A DNA stretch of 64,000 bases from positions 1,426,001-1,490,000 of the forward strand of contig CBDCWQ010000023.1 of assembly GCA_965223435.1 (NCBI GenBank), read 5' to 3'. The notes under the pieces were generated by a model. That model did no database searches. It was given only the letters and a program-made list of their open reading frames with translations, and was not told the origin of the DNA. Origin of the DNA: CBDCWQ01 sp965223435 (GTDB lineage: Bacteria; Myxococcota; Kuafuiibacteriia; Kuafuiibacteriales; Kuafuiibacteriaceae). Positions 16,289 through 25,359 of the stretch are shown here, piece by piece; positions within the stretch are counted from its first letter, which is position 1; each line of letters begins with the position of its first letter. A program made the position numbers and the translations under genes.

Positions 16289-17719
16289 TCAGGGGCCGAG
16301 ATCTTCGAGCATTTTTTTGACAAACGAGGCTTCGCGCTCAAATTCGCTACGGCCCTGGTCGATGGCGCGTTCCACGTGGCGAGGTTTGGGTACGAGCGCT
16401 GCGGGCGAAAGCACTTTTTTGTACGTAAATGTCATTTGCGAAAAGGGTCGGTTCCGAGCCACATTCTCCGCAGCGAGTTTTTGGAGACCGAGGAACAACA
16501 CATTGCGTCCAATTTGGGGGGCAAAGCAGTCGAGCCCCACGATGAAGGCGTTTCTGGTACCGATTTGTCCTGAGTGCACATATTCCCAAGCGGCTTGTGA
16601 GGGCACGTTGGCTGTGAGGCCCCCATCGGTCAGGTGCGCGACTTGGTGTGCCTCGAGCGTCTTTTGAACCAACGCATGCATCCGTGGATCGTCTCGGGTA
16701 ATATCGTATTGAATGACCGCAGGTAGCGCGGCGGAAAAACCCACGGCATCGAGTGCGTCGAATTCTTTGGTTTCATCATCGGCGCCAAGCGGGATGGGCC
16801 TCAGGGCTCCGGGGGTGGCGACAAGCTCTGATAGGAACGATGCGGTATTTTGGGCGAGATCTTTGAGATGCAGGAGTCGGCCCAAGGTGCCTCGGCGCAT
16901 CTCTTTGGCCAGCATCTGTTCGTAAACGCCAAAATCTCCGGCCGCATCGCGTTCGACACCCGTGACCACAGATACAAAGGGGATTTGGGTCTCGCTCATC
17001 CGCATCGGTCGTTTTTCAGCATTGAGAAAGAAACGGGAGAGTGCGCCTCTGAGGTGGAGGCGCAAGGTTCCGGGCATGGCGTAGCGGGTTTCGGTGTCGA
17101 GAATTTTGAACAGTTTTTTGAAGGTCAAGCCGTGGGTCACCACGCGGATGGTGCGTTGATGAAAACGGGTTTCTTTGGCGCGAAACAAACCGAGAATCGC
17201 GCCCATGCTGCTGCCGACAACCAGCTTAGGCGTGATGCCCATGGCTTCGAGGGCCATGAAGGCTCCGAGGTGGACGTATCCGCAGCCGCCGCCTCCGCCG
17301 AGGGCGAGAACCAGGGCTTTGTGGTTGAGCTCTTGGTCGAGATCGCTTGGAAGCAGCCGCCCGGAGCGTTCAGCAAGGATGGATTCTTCGGCTTCTTTGA
17401 CTTTGGGTGCGAGCGCGTGCGCGTCCGGCCCGAAAGACGCTGGATCGGGGTCTTTTTGGGAAGCCAAAGTGTTGGCCAACGGCCGGATTTGGTCGCGGAA
17501 TCGACCGAGAAGAGGGCCGACCACGCAGGCCTCGTCGTCCCGAGGAACGACCCAGAGGCGGGCGAGGTTCAAGGCGCGTCTTAGGACGAATGTCTCCGGG
17601 CTGCCCAACCGGTCTGGTCGGGCGACCAGGGCCCGGACCAAACTGTTCTCGGCGGCATCGAACGGTTGGAGTTGCCGGTGGCGTTCCGCGAGATCTGGAC
17701 GAACGTGAGACGCCATCAT
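16289..17719 (-). CDS. Patatin-like phospholipase
   Basis: About 476 residues from ATG 17719 (a TTG at 17725 is also in frame). A helical region of about 125 residues precedes the patatin domain. The three diagnostic elements are present: oxyanion loop GGGGGCGYVHLGAF, nucleophile elbow VGSSMGAILG (GxSxG), and the aspartate in LTDGGLTANVP (DGG). Together they form the Ser-Asp dyad of patatin lipases, which hydrolyse acyl chains from phospholipids or other lipids. There is no signal peptide, so the protein is probably cytoplasmic or membrane-peripheral. The 17720-17873 gap to the divergent gene holds a 7-bp inverted repeat. Confidence 0.9.
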   Translation of the reverse strand: MMASHVRPDLAERHRQLQPFDAAENSLVRALVARPDRLGSPETFVLRRALNLARLWVVPRDDEACVVGPLLGRFRDQIRPLANTLASQKDPDPASFGPDAHALAPKVKEAEESILAERSGRLLPSDLDQELNHKALVLALGGGGGCGYVHLGAFMALEAMGITPKLVVGSSMGAILGLFRAKETRFHQRTIRVVTHGLTFKKLFKILDTETRYAMPGTLRLHLRGALSRFFLNAEKRPMRMSETQIPFVSVVTGVERDAAGDFGVYEQMLAKEMRRGTLGRLLHLKDLAQNTASFLSELVATPGALRPIPLGADDETKEFDALDAVGFSAALPAVIQYDITRDDPRMHALVQKTLEAHQVAHLTDGGLTANVPSQAAWEYVHSGQIGTRNAFIVGLDCFAPQIGRNVLFLGLQKLAAENVARNRPFSQMTFTYKKVLSPAALVPKPRHVERAIDQGRSEFEREASFVKKMLEDLGP

Positions 17720-17741
17720 CGCCAAACTACTGTTTCCCCCG

Positions 17742-17764
17742 CATCCGGAGCAAATTACCGGATG
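17742..17764. promoter_or_regulatory. Inverted repeat between divergent genes
   Basis: CATCCGG (17742-17748) and CCGGATG (17758-17764) flank a 9-nt AT-rich spacer in the short gap between the patatin gene and the divergent hypothetical gene. It could be an operator for either gene; no protein is implicated. Confidence 0.3.
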
Positions 17765-17873
17765 ATCGGTTTTCGGTGCGATGGGGGGCCCTCTGGGCCT
17801 ACAGGGGGTTTTTGCTGAATTCGGAGGGCCTTTTGGTGCGACGGGCCATCGGGTGTATCGTCAGGTTACGGGC

Positions 17874-18473
17874 ATGGCCGTGACGATGTCGTTCATTGCG
17901 TTTTTTTGGAGCGCGCTTGGGTACGGGGGCATGCGTGGGTCGGCAGAGGAGATTCGCAACTTGGGACAGTTTCTTGAGGGCTATCTCGGTGATTGCGACA
18001 GCCCAGAACCGGCTTTTGACAAGCGGGGGTGCCTCCGGGCGGTTCGAAAAAAACAAAAGCGCTATCGGGGCAAGCTCCTGGTGCTGGGCGTGGACGAGCC
18101 TGCCGAGCAGCTGCGTTTGGCTCAGTGGGACGACGCCAAGCGTGCCTACCGCCTGCACCTCACGCCTTTTTTCTCGGAGCGGGGTCTCGCTCTGTCGGTC
18201 GGTGCGCCGAAGCGGATGAATCGTCAAGGATTTCCCATGGTGCGGAACATTCCGATTTGGGTGAAGCAGCCGTCAGGGAAGCCTCGTTTTGGGTTTCGGC
18301 GGGCCCTCGAGCGGGGGATGGTTCGGCTCGAACTCTTGGTGAAGCCCCTTCGGCCATGGCGTCTGCGTCAAAAACGAACCAAAGACGTGGTGCGGGGACT
18401 GGCGGTCCGCTTGATGGGCGTCAGGATCTATGGGAGTCGCGGAGGCGACATCCTATCGGAGCAGGTCTACTGA
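17874..18473 (+). CDS. Hypothetical exported protein
   Basis: About 199 residues from ATG 17874; the frame extends upstream to 17781, but the hydrophobic stretch MAVTMSFIAFFWSALGYGG reads as a signal peptide and fits this start. The mature part has two cysteines (DCDSPEPAFDKRGC) and beta-rich segments such as KLLVLGVDEPAEQLRLAQWD, RAYRLHLTPFFSERGLALSV and IPIWVKQPSGKPRFGF, with a basic C-terminus. I do not recognise the family. Its TGA overlaps the ATG of the next gene (TGATG), so the two are translationally coupled. Confidence 0.65.
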   Translation: MAVTMSFIAFFWSALGYGGMRGSAEEIRNLGQFLEGYLGDCDSPEPAFDKRGCLRAVRKKQKRYRGKLLVLGVDEPAEQLRLAQWDDAKRAYRLHLTPFFSERGLALSVGAPKRMNRQGFPMVRNIPIWVKQPSGKPRFGFRRALERGMVRLELLVKPLRPWRLRQKRTKDVVRGLAVRLMGVRIYGSRGGDILSEQVY

Positions 18474-19057
18474 TGACAGACGACAAGGCGATGGAACGCC
18501 GCCTCCATTTTGCCGAGGCGTTGGGCAGCGAAGGGGTGCTGGCGGTCGCGGAGCGCATTCGCGCGGCTGAGGAGCCGAGTCTGATCGACATGCTTGAGTT
18601 GGGGCATGCGCTCGCGGTGGCCTGTGATCAAGCGGGCCATGCGGCCCGGCTCCATGCCGAGCTTAAGGGCTACCAAAATTCTTCGGTGGACGTGCCGCCC
18701 GAGCGCAAGGCGATGGGGTTTGCGAGCCCATTTCCGGTGCGTGCGTTGGATTTGGGCTTGTTGGATCCCGAGGAAATCTTCTTGGCGAATCGCGAGAAGT
18801 TTTCGCAGGTCACCCTCACCATTGCCCAGCCCATAGAAGAACTCCAGCTCGCATTGAGCCAGATTCGGCAAGGCGGGGTATTGGCGGTCAAGGTGCCCGC
18901 CTCCGAGGTGACTGCGGAGTCTGCCTCAACCGATGAAGACACCGAGGTGTTTATCTACATTCTCCCGAGGGAGATTCAGCGAATCATCGATGCGGCCCAC
19001 GGTCTTGCTCTTCGCGCGGTGGTGATGCGGATCGTAGACGTCTCCCTCGGTGCGTAG
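18473..19057 (+). CDS. AbiTii-like domain protein (tentative)
   Basis: 194 residues from ATG 18473, overlapping the previous stop by one base (TGATG). The frame is open to 18029 but that part shadows the previous gene. The N-terminal half (PSLIDMLELGHALAVACDQA, then LHAELKGYQNSSVDVPPERK) resembles the AbiTii domain, where a helical pair leads to an ELNGY-type motif and a short Pro-rich strand; here the motif is ELKGY. The C-terminal half (FIYILPREIQRIIDAAHGLA) resembles other AbiTii tails. AbiTii domains are linked to abortive phage infection, but the assignment is by pattern only and no toxin or defence partner is visible. Confidence 0.55.
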   Translation: MTDDKAMERRLHFAEALGSEGVLAVAERIRAAEEPSLIDMLELGHALAVACDQAGHAARLHAELKGYQNSSVDVPPERKAMGFASPFPVRALDLGLLDPEEIFLANREKFSQVTLTIAQPIEELQLALSQIRQGGVLAVKVPASEVTAESASTDEDTEVFIYILPREIQRIIDAAHGLALRAVVMRIVDVSLGA

Positions 19058-19236
19058 TTTGCTCGTGAAACCCCACCCATAGGACGTATGGGCTCGAGGC
19101 CATGCGGGGCCCGCGTCTGGTTTGCCTGGCCGCGCAGCCGATTTCTTGTCAAATCAGCCTCCTTGGCCGACCTTGAGTCGCGCGGGTCCCCTCCGGGATT
19201 TCCGCTGATGAACGCAGAGCCAAAGAGGGGCTAAGA

Positions 19237-19815
19237 ATGAAGGGTTTAAACATCGTTGTTGCGGGCTGGGTCTTTTTGATGTCCGGGCTCTTGCCGGGAT
19301 CGGCGAACGCCAACGAAGGTGTGATGCACTACATTCAAAGTGGGGCGCTTCTTGCCTACGCGGATGCCGAACTCAGAATCCTCTATGGTCTGTTAAATAA
19401 AAAGACCTACAACCCCGAACTGGCGAAGTCCGTCCTCGACGAGCTCGACCGAGCCCTCGGCGGTGCAAAAAAATCGGCGGAGCGCGCGCTGACGCTCTTT
19501 GTGGACGATAAGCGTCAGCTTGGGAAGTCGATGGGTGCTCTACGCGATGAGATCAGAAAGGCGGAAGAGCAACTGCGTACTTTTCGCAACGAGCTTTCGG
19601 AAGAGACCGCATCAGACGCAGAGGAATGGACGGGCGAATTGGGCGAAGAAGCCGATGAAAAAAAAACCACCGACTGGAAGTCTTTGAGGAGGGGCGTCGG
19701 TTGGCTGGGGGTTGATCTCAAGGCTGCGCGGAGAAAACATCGCCGGGTTGCCAAACAGCTGGATTTGCCTGCGATGCGCGCTCCTCCGAGGCCGAGAGGT
19801 GCGCGCGGCGGATGA
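19237..19815 (+). CDS. Hypothetical exported helical protein
   Basis: 192 residues. MKGLNIVVAGWVFLMSGLLPGSANA is a signal peptide cleaved after ANA. The rest is nearly all helix: YIQSGALLAYADAELRILYG, ELAKSVLDELDRALGGAKKS, ALRDEIRKAEEQLRTFRNEL, with an acidic stretch (EEWTGELGEEADEKK) and a basic tail. This is a periplasmic coiled-coil-like protein without a recognisable domain. The start is supported by AGAGGGGCTAAGA upstream of the ATG. It stands alone between the AbiTii-like gene and the convergent pseudokinase gene. Confidence 0.6.
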   Translation: MKGLNIVVAGWVFLMSGLLPGSANANEGVMHYIQSGALLAYADAELRILYGLLNKKTYNPELAKSVLDELDRALGGAKKSAERALTLFVDDKRQLGKSMGALRDEIRKAEEQLRTFRNELSEETASDAEEWTGELGEEADEKKTTDWKSLRRGVGWLGVDLKAARRKHRRVAKQLDLPAMRAPPRPRGARGG

Positions 19816-19881
19816 AGGCGTCAAGCCGTCGATGGTCCAGCGGACCGGGCAGCGACACGGTCCGCGCTCCGGTTAGGGGCG

Positions 19882-21627
19882 TTACTCTTCGACCAAGACT
19901 GCGGTGATGCTGACACTCGGTCGGTTTGGGTCCGGTCGAACCGATTTTTCCCAGCGGCGGTAGCCGTCGCGTAAGATGGCGATGCGATAGACCCGGGGCT
20001 CGAACCGGTGGCGGATGACGACGGGCGTTTGACCAATAAAGCCGCCGTCCAGTTCTACGGTGGCACCGGAAGGGGTGCTTATCACGGTAAGCAAATGTTC
20101 TTTTGGTTCGGAGCGCTTCTTTCGGTTCCGGGTTCGAACCGGTATCGGTTTGGGATGCGGCTCATTGAGGGGCGGCTTTGCCACGGGTGTCTTGACATGA
20201 TGGGTTTGTGGCTGAGGCTCAGTTTCTGGGGTCGGTCCTCGGTTCAGGACCGCCAAAAGGAGCCCGAAGGCAGCGATGACGCCCGCCCACGCGAGGATGA
20301 TTCGCGGTCTGCCTGTTTTGGAGGTGGCCGACCCGGTCGTTTTTTTTGGGGGGGGCAATGCCGTCTGGGATAGAGCCGAAAGGGGGTTTGCAGGGGGGCT
20401 TTCGGGGAGATCCGTGCTCAGGCTCAGTCGGGCCACTGCCGACCTTGAGGGGTCTGCGCCCAAGTTTTTGATTGGGGGTAGGTCGAGTGAGCGTGTTTCG
20501 GCTTCTGATGGTATCTCACGCGCGGGTTCAGATGGGGCGCGGTCGAGGGCTACGCCAAGGACCTCTGCCCAATCGTCATCCGGTCCACTTTTTGCGACCA
20601 GGCTCCCCGGAAGGCCCTCGTCCACCGGGGTGCGGTCCTCATCCCAAGGCGGTGCGGGGTCCAAAAGGGGTTCGAAAGAGGGTTCCTCAAAGAGGGCTTG
20701 TTCTAGGGCCGGCTCATCGTCGACTGAAAAGGCCAGGCCGTTTGCGCCCACGCACAGGGCGCGCGGAATGAAGGCTTCTAAGAGGCGTGCAAGCCCCTCG
20801 GCTGAGGAGGTGTGTTGTCCTGCGGATTGGGCTTCTTGCGCAATGGCTCGGTCTACGTGTGACAGAGACGGGTACCGGTCATCCGGATCGGGTGATAGGC
20901 CGCGGCCGAGGACCTTGAGCAAGGCGTTGCGACGGTCTGGCAGAACGGCCGGAAGGGGCCATGGCTCAAAGCCGAGAAGGTGTCGTCGGGTGCTGGATCT
21001 TCCGAGCTCCTCGGTGAGGCTTCGGCCACAAAGGAGCTGGCAGTACAGGAGCGTGAAAATAAAAACATCGGTCCCTGCATGGGGTTCTTCTTCGCGCGCC
21101 GCCTCTGGGGACCGGAGTACGGGTGAGGCTCCTGCTTTGGGTATCAACAGTGGGGAGAGCGTCGGAAGGCTTGGATCAAGCATGTGGATGGTGCCGTCAG
21201 GCCCGATCAAGATATGACCCAGTTGCAGCAGTCCGTGCCCCCGAGCAGGTGTCTTGCTGTTCCGAAGCGCGTTCAGCATGGTGGCCACTTGGCCCATGAT
21301 GTAAAGCGCGTGCGGAGCGCCCACGGGTGAGCCGTAGGCGCTGAGGACACGGACGATCACATCCAGTCGGACGGCCTGGGGATCTATCGGGCCCAGGCGA
21401 ATCAGTAGGGTTCCGCTGTGGCCGTCTTCCGCCTCCACTTTGATAACGTTCGCGGCTTGATTCGTTTGTGCCGCTGCTTCGGCCGCTATTTGCTCGCGTA
21501 GGCTGGTGGGCAGCGGGTGGGCAAAGGACAGGGTCCAAGTCGGTCGCACGTGGTTCTGGCCGTCAGCTTCGAGCGAGAGCGTCCGATGTACGACCTCATC
21601 AGGAAGTCGACTGCGTTGTAAGCTCAT
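19882..21627 (-). CDS. Pseudokinase-transmembrane-PEGA protein
   Basis: 581 residues. The N-terminal 290 residues have a Ser/Thr-kinase C-lobe pattern: QVATMLNALRNSKT, HGLLQLGHILIGPDG (131-145), MLDPSLP, SPEAAREEEPHAGTDVFIFT and DPDDRYPSLSHVDRAI. But the catalytic HRD loop is HGLLQL, the DFG is LDPS (150-153), and no glycine-rich loop or conserved lysine is obvious, so it is probably inactive. A disordered acidic linker leads to one membrane helix (IILAWAGVIAAFGLLLAVLN), a proline-rich stretch, and a C-terminal PEGA domain (LTVISTPSGATVELDGGFIG). The kinase half should be cytoplasmic and the PEGA domain periplasmic. This architecture with an active kinase is frequent in myxobacteria. Confidence 0.75.
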   Translation of the reverse strand: MSLQRSRLPDEVVHRTLSLEADGQNHVRPTWTLSFAHPLPTSLREQIAAEAAAQTNQAANVIKVEAEDGHSGTLLIRLGPIDPQAVRLDVIVRVLSAYGSPVGAPHALYIMGQVATMLNALRNSKTPARGHGLLQLGHILIGPDGTIHMLDPSLPTLSPLLIPKAGASPVLRSPEAAREEEPHAGTDVFIFTLLYCQLLCGRSLTEELGRSSTRRHLLGFEPWPLPAVLPDRRNALLKVLGRGLSPDPDDRYPSLSHVDRAIAQEAQSAGQHTSSAEGLARLLEAFIPRALCVGANGLAFSVDDEPALEQALFEEPSFEPLLDPAPPWDEDRTPVDEGLPGSLVAKSGPDDDWAEVLGVALDRAPSEPAREIPSEAETRSLDLPPIKNLGADPSRSAVARLSLSTDLPESPPANPLSALSQTALPPPKKTTGSATSKTGRPRIILAWAGVIAAFGLLLAVLNRGPTPETEPQPQTHHVKTPVAKPPLNEPHPKPIPVRTRNRKKRSEPKEHLLTVISTPSGATVELDGGFIGQTPVVIRHRFEPRVYRIAILRDGYRRWEKSVRPDPNRPSVSITAVLVEE

Positions 21628-21709
21628 CGAGCGTCGTTTCCTCGTACCTTTGTCCAGAGGGCCCCTACAATGGGTAGCATCCCCTGGCAGGGTAGAATAG
21701 GAGAAGGGT

Positions 21710-22585
21710 GTGCTGATTGCGAGTGTATCCGATATTCACACCGACTTTCCGGCCAACCGTGACGCGGTGGTCCGGCTGGCCACCGAAATCCACGACCGGG
21801 GTGCGGATGCGGTCATCGTCGCGGGCGATATCTCGCACAAAAACGACCGAATTGATCGTGGGCTGCGGGCGTTTCGGGCGGTGACTGAAACCGTGGCTTT
21901 TGTGCCCGGGAACCATGACTTGTGGTTCGATGTTCCGAATGCGTCTCAGGATGCGAGTCTGGACACCTGGCACCGGTATCATGTCGAGTTGAAAGACTTG
22001 GCGGAGACCGCGGGCGTCCATTATTTGCCCGCCGCGCCCTTGGTGCTTGATTCGGTGGCCATTGTCGGATCTTGCGGCTGGTATGACTACTCTTTGGCCC
22101 TTCCTTCGGTTCGTGCCTCGGTGGGGGAGGAGACGCTCAAAAAGAAAGAGATGGGAGGCGTGCGGTGGAGTGATCTGCGATTTATTGCTTTTCGCGACCA
22201 AGATGGTGGGTTGATGGACGACCCAGCGGTTGCCCGCGCCATGGAGCGAAGCTTTGAGGCGCACCTTGTGGCGATGCAAAGCGCGCCCAACATCCAGGAG
22301 ATCATCGCGGTGACGCACCACCTCCCTTACGCCGAAGTGGTCAGTCGCACCGGAACCCTTCCGTGGGAGTTCTTCAACGCGTACATGGGAAGTCAAGGGC
22401 TCGGAGAAATCATGAGTCGCTGTGACAAGGTGAAGACGGCCATTTACGGCCATACCCACATTGTGGCGGAGCACGATATCCAGGGGATCCGTGTTTATGG
22501 TACACCCCTGGGCTACCCGCGGGAGCGAGGCGGATTGTCGGACGCGGACGTGGTGGGGACACGGATTGGCTGGGTGGAGTGCTGA
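21710..22585 (+). CDS. Calcineurin-like metallophosphoesterase
   Basis: 291 residues; the start at 21710 is a GTG (GTGCTGATTGCG) with AGGAGAAGG just upstream. All metal-binding motifs are in order: SDIHTDF, AGDISHKNDR, VPGNHDLW, VTHHLPY and YGHTH. These give a dinuclear metal phosphoesterase; the substrate (protein, nucleotide or lipid) cannot be read from sequence. No signal peptide is seen, so it is probably cytoplasmic. It is divergent from the pseudokinase gene with about 80 bp between. Confidence 0.9.
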   Translation: MLIASVSDIHTDFPANRDAVVRLATEIHDRGADAVIVAGDISHKNDRIDRGLRAFRAVTETVAFVPGNHDLWFDVPNASQDASLDTWHRYHVELKDLAETAGVHYLPAAPLVLDSVAIVGSCGWYDYSLALPSVRASVGEETLKKKEMGGVRWSDLRFIAFRDQDGGLMDDPAVARAMERSFEAHLVAMQSAPNIQEIIAVTHHLPYAEVVSRTGTLPWEFFNAYMGSQGLGEIMSRCDKVKTAIYGHTHIVAEHDIQGIRVYGTPLGYPRERGGLSDADVVGTRIGWVEC

Positions 22586-22643
22586 TCAAGCTTGCCTCGG
22601 GATTGTGTGGCACAAGGCGCCCGTGCCATGATCCACGCCCGAC

Positions 22644-24059
22644 GTGTGGTCCCAGGGCTTTCTTGTCTGCATGAGTTTGGCCGGGCTTCCGGATCGAAAC
22701 AAGCCGCTCGATTTTTTGGATCTCGAGACACGCCTGACGCGTCACACCGAGGAACGGTACGTCGGAGACCTTGACGTCATGACTCGACGCGGGGTGCTTC
22801 GGGTGATCACCCGAAACAACGCCGCCCACTACTTTATCGCCCGCGGTTCGGAGCGCGGCTTTGAGTACGAGTTGGCCCGGGCATTTGCAAAGTCTCTCGG
22901 CCTTCGGCTGGCCATGGTGGTTCCTCCGTCACGGTCGGCGTTGGTCTCGGTTCTCCGGTCCGGTGCGGGCGACATGATTGCAGCGGGAATGACCGTCACT
23001 CGGGATCGCAAGCAGCGCGTGCTGTTCACTGAGCCGGTGCGGGAGGTTCCACGGGTGATGGTGACTCACCCGTACACGGTGAAGCTGCTCGAGTCGTTGA
23101 CGGACCTTTCCGCGTTCAAGATTCACGTCAGTTTTCGGTCCACCACGTATCGGGACGCCAAAGCGCTGGAGCGGCGTCTTGGGGTCTCTTTGAGACTCGT
23201 GGATGTCAGCGACGATCCGGAGATGGAAGAGATGATGCGCCGAATCTCGGTCGGGCGGTACGAAGCCAGCATCATCGACCAAGATTTGGTCGACCTCGAA
23301 AAAGCGGCCGGTGCCGAGGTCGCAGCGCGGGTGGCGGTCACCGGACCTCTGCCCAAGGCATGGGGTTTTCGGCATGCATCGAAGAAGCTCCGGTTCAAAG
23401 CCGATGCGTTTTTGCGAAAGAAGAAAAAGGCCGGGTTGGTACGCATCTTGACCCAGAAGTACTACTCGCCGAGCTCGCGTTCCTCGAAGCGCGCGCGGGA
23501 GTGGGAATTTCGGGCGGATCAAGCGGGCAAGATTTCTCCTTGGGATCATTTGTTCCGCAGGGAGGGGAAGCGGACCGGTTTGGACTGGCGCCTCTTGGCC
23601 GCGGTTTCCTACGCCGAGTCGAGATTCGATGCCAAGGCAAAAAGCCGGTTTGGCGCGGTGGGCCTGATGCAAGTGCTGCCCTCGACGGCGAAGGAGCTCG
23701 GGGTCACCAAGTTGGAAAACCCGTCCAACAATGTTCGCGCGGGGGCGGAGTATCTCCGGTGGCTTCTTCGTCGATTTGCCGAACCGAGTTTGAAGCCGAG
23801 GCAGCGGGTTCGATTTGCGCTCGCTTCCTACAATGCAGGGGTGGGGCATGTGCGTGATGCCCGCAAGTTGGCCAAGGAAATCGGCCGTGATCCGAACCGA
23901 TGGTTCGGCCAAGTCGAACGGGCTCTTCTCTTGAAGAAGCAGCCCAAGTGGCACGAAAAAACGCGGTACGGCTACTGTCGAGCCGGTGAAACCATCGCCT
24001 ATGTGTCACGGGTTCAGGCCCAATACGACGCCTATGTTCGGCACGTGCCTCTTCACTAA
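22644..24059 (+). CDS. mltF: MltF-type lytic transglycosylase (SBP3 plus SLT domains)
   Basis: About 471 residues from a GTG at 22644 (ATG 22671 is an alternative). Residues about 45-270 form a periplasmic substrate-binding domain of SBP_bac_3 type (RGVLRVITRNNAAHYFIARG, AGDMIAAGMTVTRDRKQRVL). Residues about 305-450 form the SLT lysozyme-like domain: AAVSYAESRFDAKAKSRFGA carries catalytic Glu325, followed by VGLMQVLPSTAKELG and FALASYNAGVGHV. MltF cleaves peptidoglycan glycans non-hydrolytically to 1,6-anhydro products and the SBP domain senses muropeptides. The N-terminus is only weakly hydrophobic, so export depends on which start is used. Confidence 0.9.
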   Translation: MWSQGFLVCMSLAGLPDRNKPLDFLDLETRLTRHTEERYVGDLDVMTRRGVLRVITRNNAAHYFIARGSERGFEYELARAFAKSLGLRLAMVVPPSRSALVSVLRSGAGDMIAAGMTVTRDRKQRVLFTEPVREVPRVMVTHPYTVKLLESLTDLSAFKIHVSFRSTTYRDAKALERRLGVSLRLVDVSDDPEMEEMMRRISVGRYEASIIDQDLVDLEKAAGAEVAARVAVTGPLPKAWGFRHASKKLRFKADAFLRKKKKAGLVRILTQKYYSPSSRSSKRAREWEFRADQAGKISPWDHLFRREGKRTGLDWRLLAAVSYAESRFDAKAKSRFGAVGLMQVLPSTAKELGVTKLENPSNNVRAGAEYLRWLLRRFAEPSLKPRQRVRFALASYNAGVGHVRDARKLAKEIGRDPNRWFGQVERALLLKKQPKWHEKTRYGYCRAGETIAYVSRVQAQYDAYVRHVPLH

Positions 24060-24084
24060 CTGGCGAACGCTGGGTCCGGCTTCG

Positions 24085-25356
24085 CTAGCGTTCGAGTGCG
24101 CCAAAGGATCGTTCGAAGAGTCCTTCGATGGCGCGTCGGCCATCCTCGTTGACGAACCGGGTCCCGGTCCCGGCGAATCGGGTGTGGGTCACCGAGGGTG
24201 GGGCAATTTCCATCCATTTGGAAGCGGCCCACGCGTACCATTGCTTCTTTTCTTGCTCGTAGACGTAGACCGGTTTGTCAAGATGACGACCAAGTTCTGC
24301 GGCCCAACCGGTACCGCCCTTGACCGTTTGATCCTCCAAGATCGTGCCGACCACAAAAACCTCGGCTGCGGTCATGACCTGATGCCAAATGGATTGAAGG
24401 AGCTTCTGGAAGCGCGGGGTTTTGGGGAATTCGCGGTGAAGCTGGGCTTTGATGTAGCCGTCGGTGACGTGGCCTTCTTCAAGCTCTGACTCCGACAGCA
24501 TCACCAGGCCTCGGGTTCGCTCCGGGGTATGCCCGAGGAAAGTGAAGTTTTGTTCTCTGAGACCCCAGGCCTCGGCGCAGCGACCAAATTCTGCCTCGGC
24601 GCCTTTGGCTCCGCCTGAAAGGAGCGTGTATGCGTTTTTCGGGAGGCGAATGTTGGCGACCCCCTTTTTCCGGGCCCGCAGCGTGTCCCCACAGAGCTCG
24701 AGGCCGGTTGGGTGCGGGTGCCGATCGTCATGTTCTTTGAGCAAGCTGACATTGACGTGATCCCCATCGGGTTCGAGATAAAGCGCCACGTCGATGAAGG
24801 GCTCGAACGGGGTGCAAGGCGCGGGAATCTCGGTGGGGGTGCCGTCAGGGCCTTGGGTGCGGGCGGCCAGCCAAAGCTCGGTGCCGAGGGCTTCGGCCTG
24901 CTTTTTGAGCGTCTGAAGGGCATCCGGTCCGCTGTTCCAGTCGAATCCTTCGACGATGATGGCCCGTGGCTTGAATCCTTGGTGCTCACAGTACAGCCCG
25001 AGCACCCGATCGATGCGGGTGGTATCCACCGGCCCGGACCCAAAAGTGTGGATGACGCTTTTTTTGTGCAGGGAAGGTCTGATGCTCTCCCGCTCCTCGA
25101 GTTCAAAGATGTTGGCGAGGTCGTCAAAAAGGGCGTCGTACCAGGCCTGTAAATGGTCGACTGTATGGCCCGACGCCAAATGGAGGACGGGTTCGTCTCT
25201 CAGCAGGTGGTCCAGACCGATCTGTACGAGAAACGTCGTCTTGCCCACACCGGGTTGGGCGATCACCACCCCCAGCTGACCAGGGGTGAGACCACCGTGT
25301 GTTTCCTTATCGAGGATTCGAAGAGGACTTGCTTGGTTGAGCTCTTGTCGACGCAT
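24085..25356 (-). CDS. RecA/KaiC-like ATPase fused to SLOG-type domain
   Basis: 423 residues. Residues about 15-230 are a RecA/KaiC-like P-loop domain: GGLTPGQLGVVIAQPGVGKT (Walker A 33-41), FKPRAIIVEGFDW at the Walker B strand (no acidic residue right after the strand), and LGTELWLAARTQG. Residues about 240-423 are a SLOG/YspA-like Rossmannoid domain: YTLLSGGAKGAEAEFG (SGGAKG 247-252), EVFVVGTILEDQTVKGGTGW (GGTGWA 347-352), KPVYVYEQEKKQWYAW, and AGTGTRFVNEDGRRAI. SLOG domains bind nucleotide ligands. The start is 3 bp after the EF-G stop, so the genes are cotranscribed. I know the SLOG part as a stand-alone protein; the fusion is new to me. Confidence 0.8.
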   Translation of the reverse strand: MRRQELNQASPLRILDKETHGGLTPGQLGVVIAQPGVGKTTFLVQIGLDHLLRDEPVLHLASGHTVDHLQAWYDALFDDLANIFELEERESIRPSLHKKSVIHTFGSGPVDTTRIDRVLGLYCEHQGFKPRAIIVEGFDWNSGPDALQTLKKQAEALGTELWLAARTQGPDGTPTEIPAPCTPFEPFIDVALYLEPDGDHVNVSLLKEHDDRHPHPTGLELCGDTLRARKKGVANIRLPKNAYTLLSGGAKGAEAEFGRCAEAWGLREQNFTFLGHTPERTRGLVMLSESELEEGHVTDGYIKAQLHREFPKTPRFQKLLQSIWHQVMTAAEVFVVGTILEDQTVKGGTGWAAELGRHLDKPVYVYEQEKKQWYAWAASKWMEIAPPSVTHTRFAGTGTRFVNEDGRRAIEGLFERSFGALER

Positions 25357-25359
25357 GGC

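Noticed and set aside
16057..16341. N-terminal extension of ilvE by 95 residues.
   Set aside because: No homology with the aminotransferase family; the canonical N-terminus begins at 16056.
18029..18472. Long N-terminal extension of the AbiTii-like gene.
   Set aside because: It runs in another frame through the upstream gene and is Ser/Arg/Gly rich; the TGATG overlap marks the real start.
22929..23954. Long minus-strand frame opposite mltF.
   Set aside because: No protein-like features; the plus-strand frame carries SBP and SLT domains.
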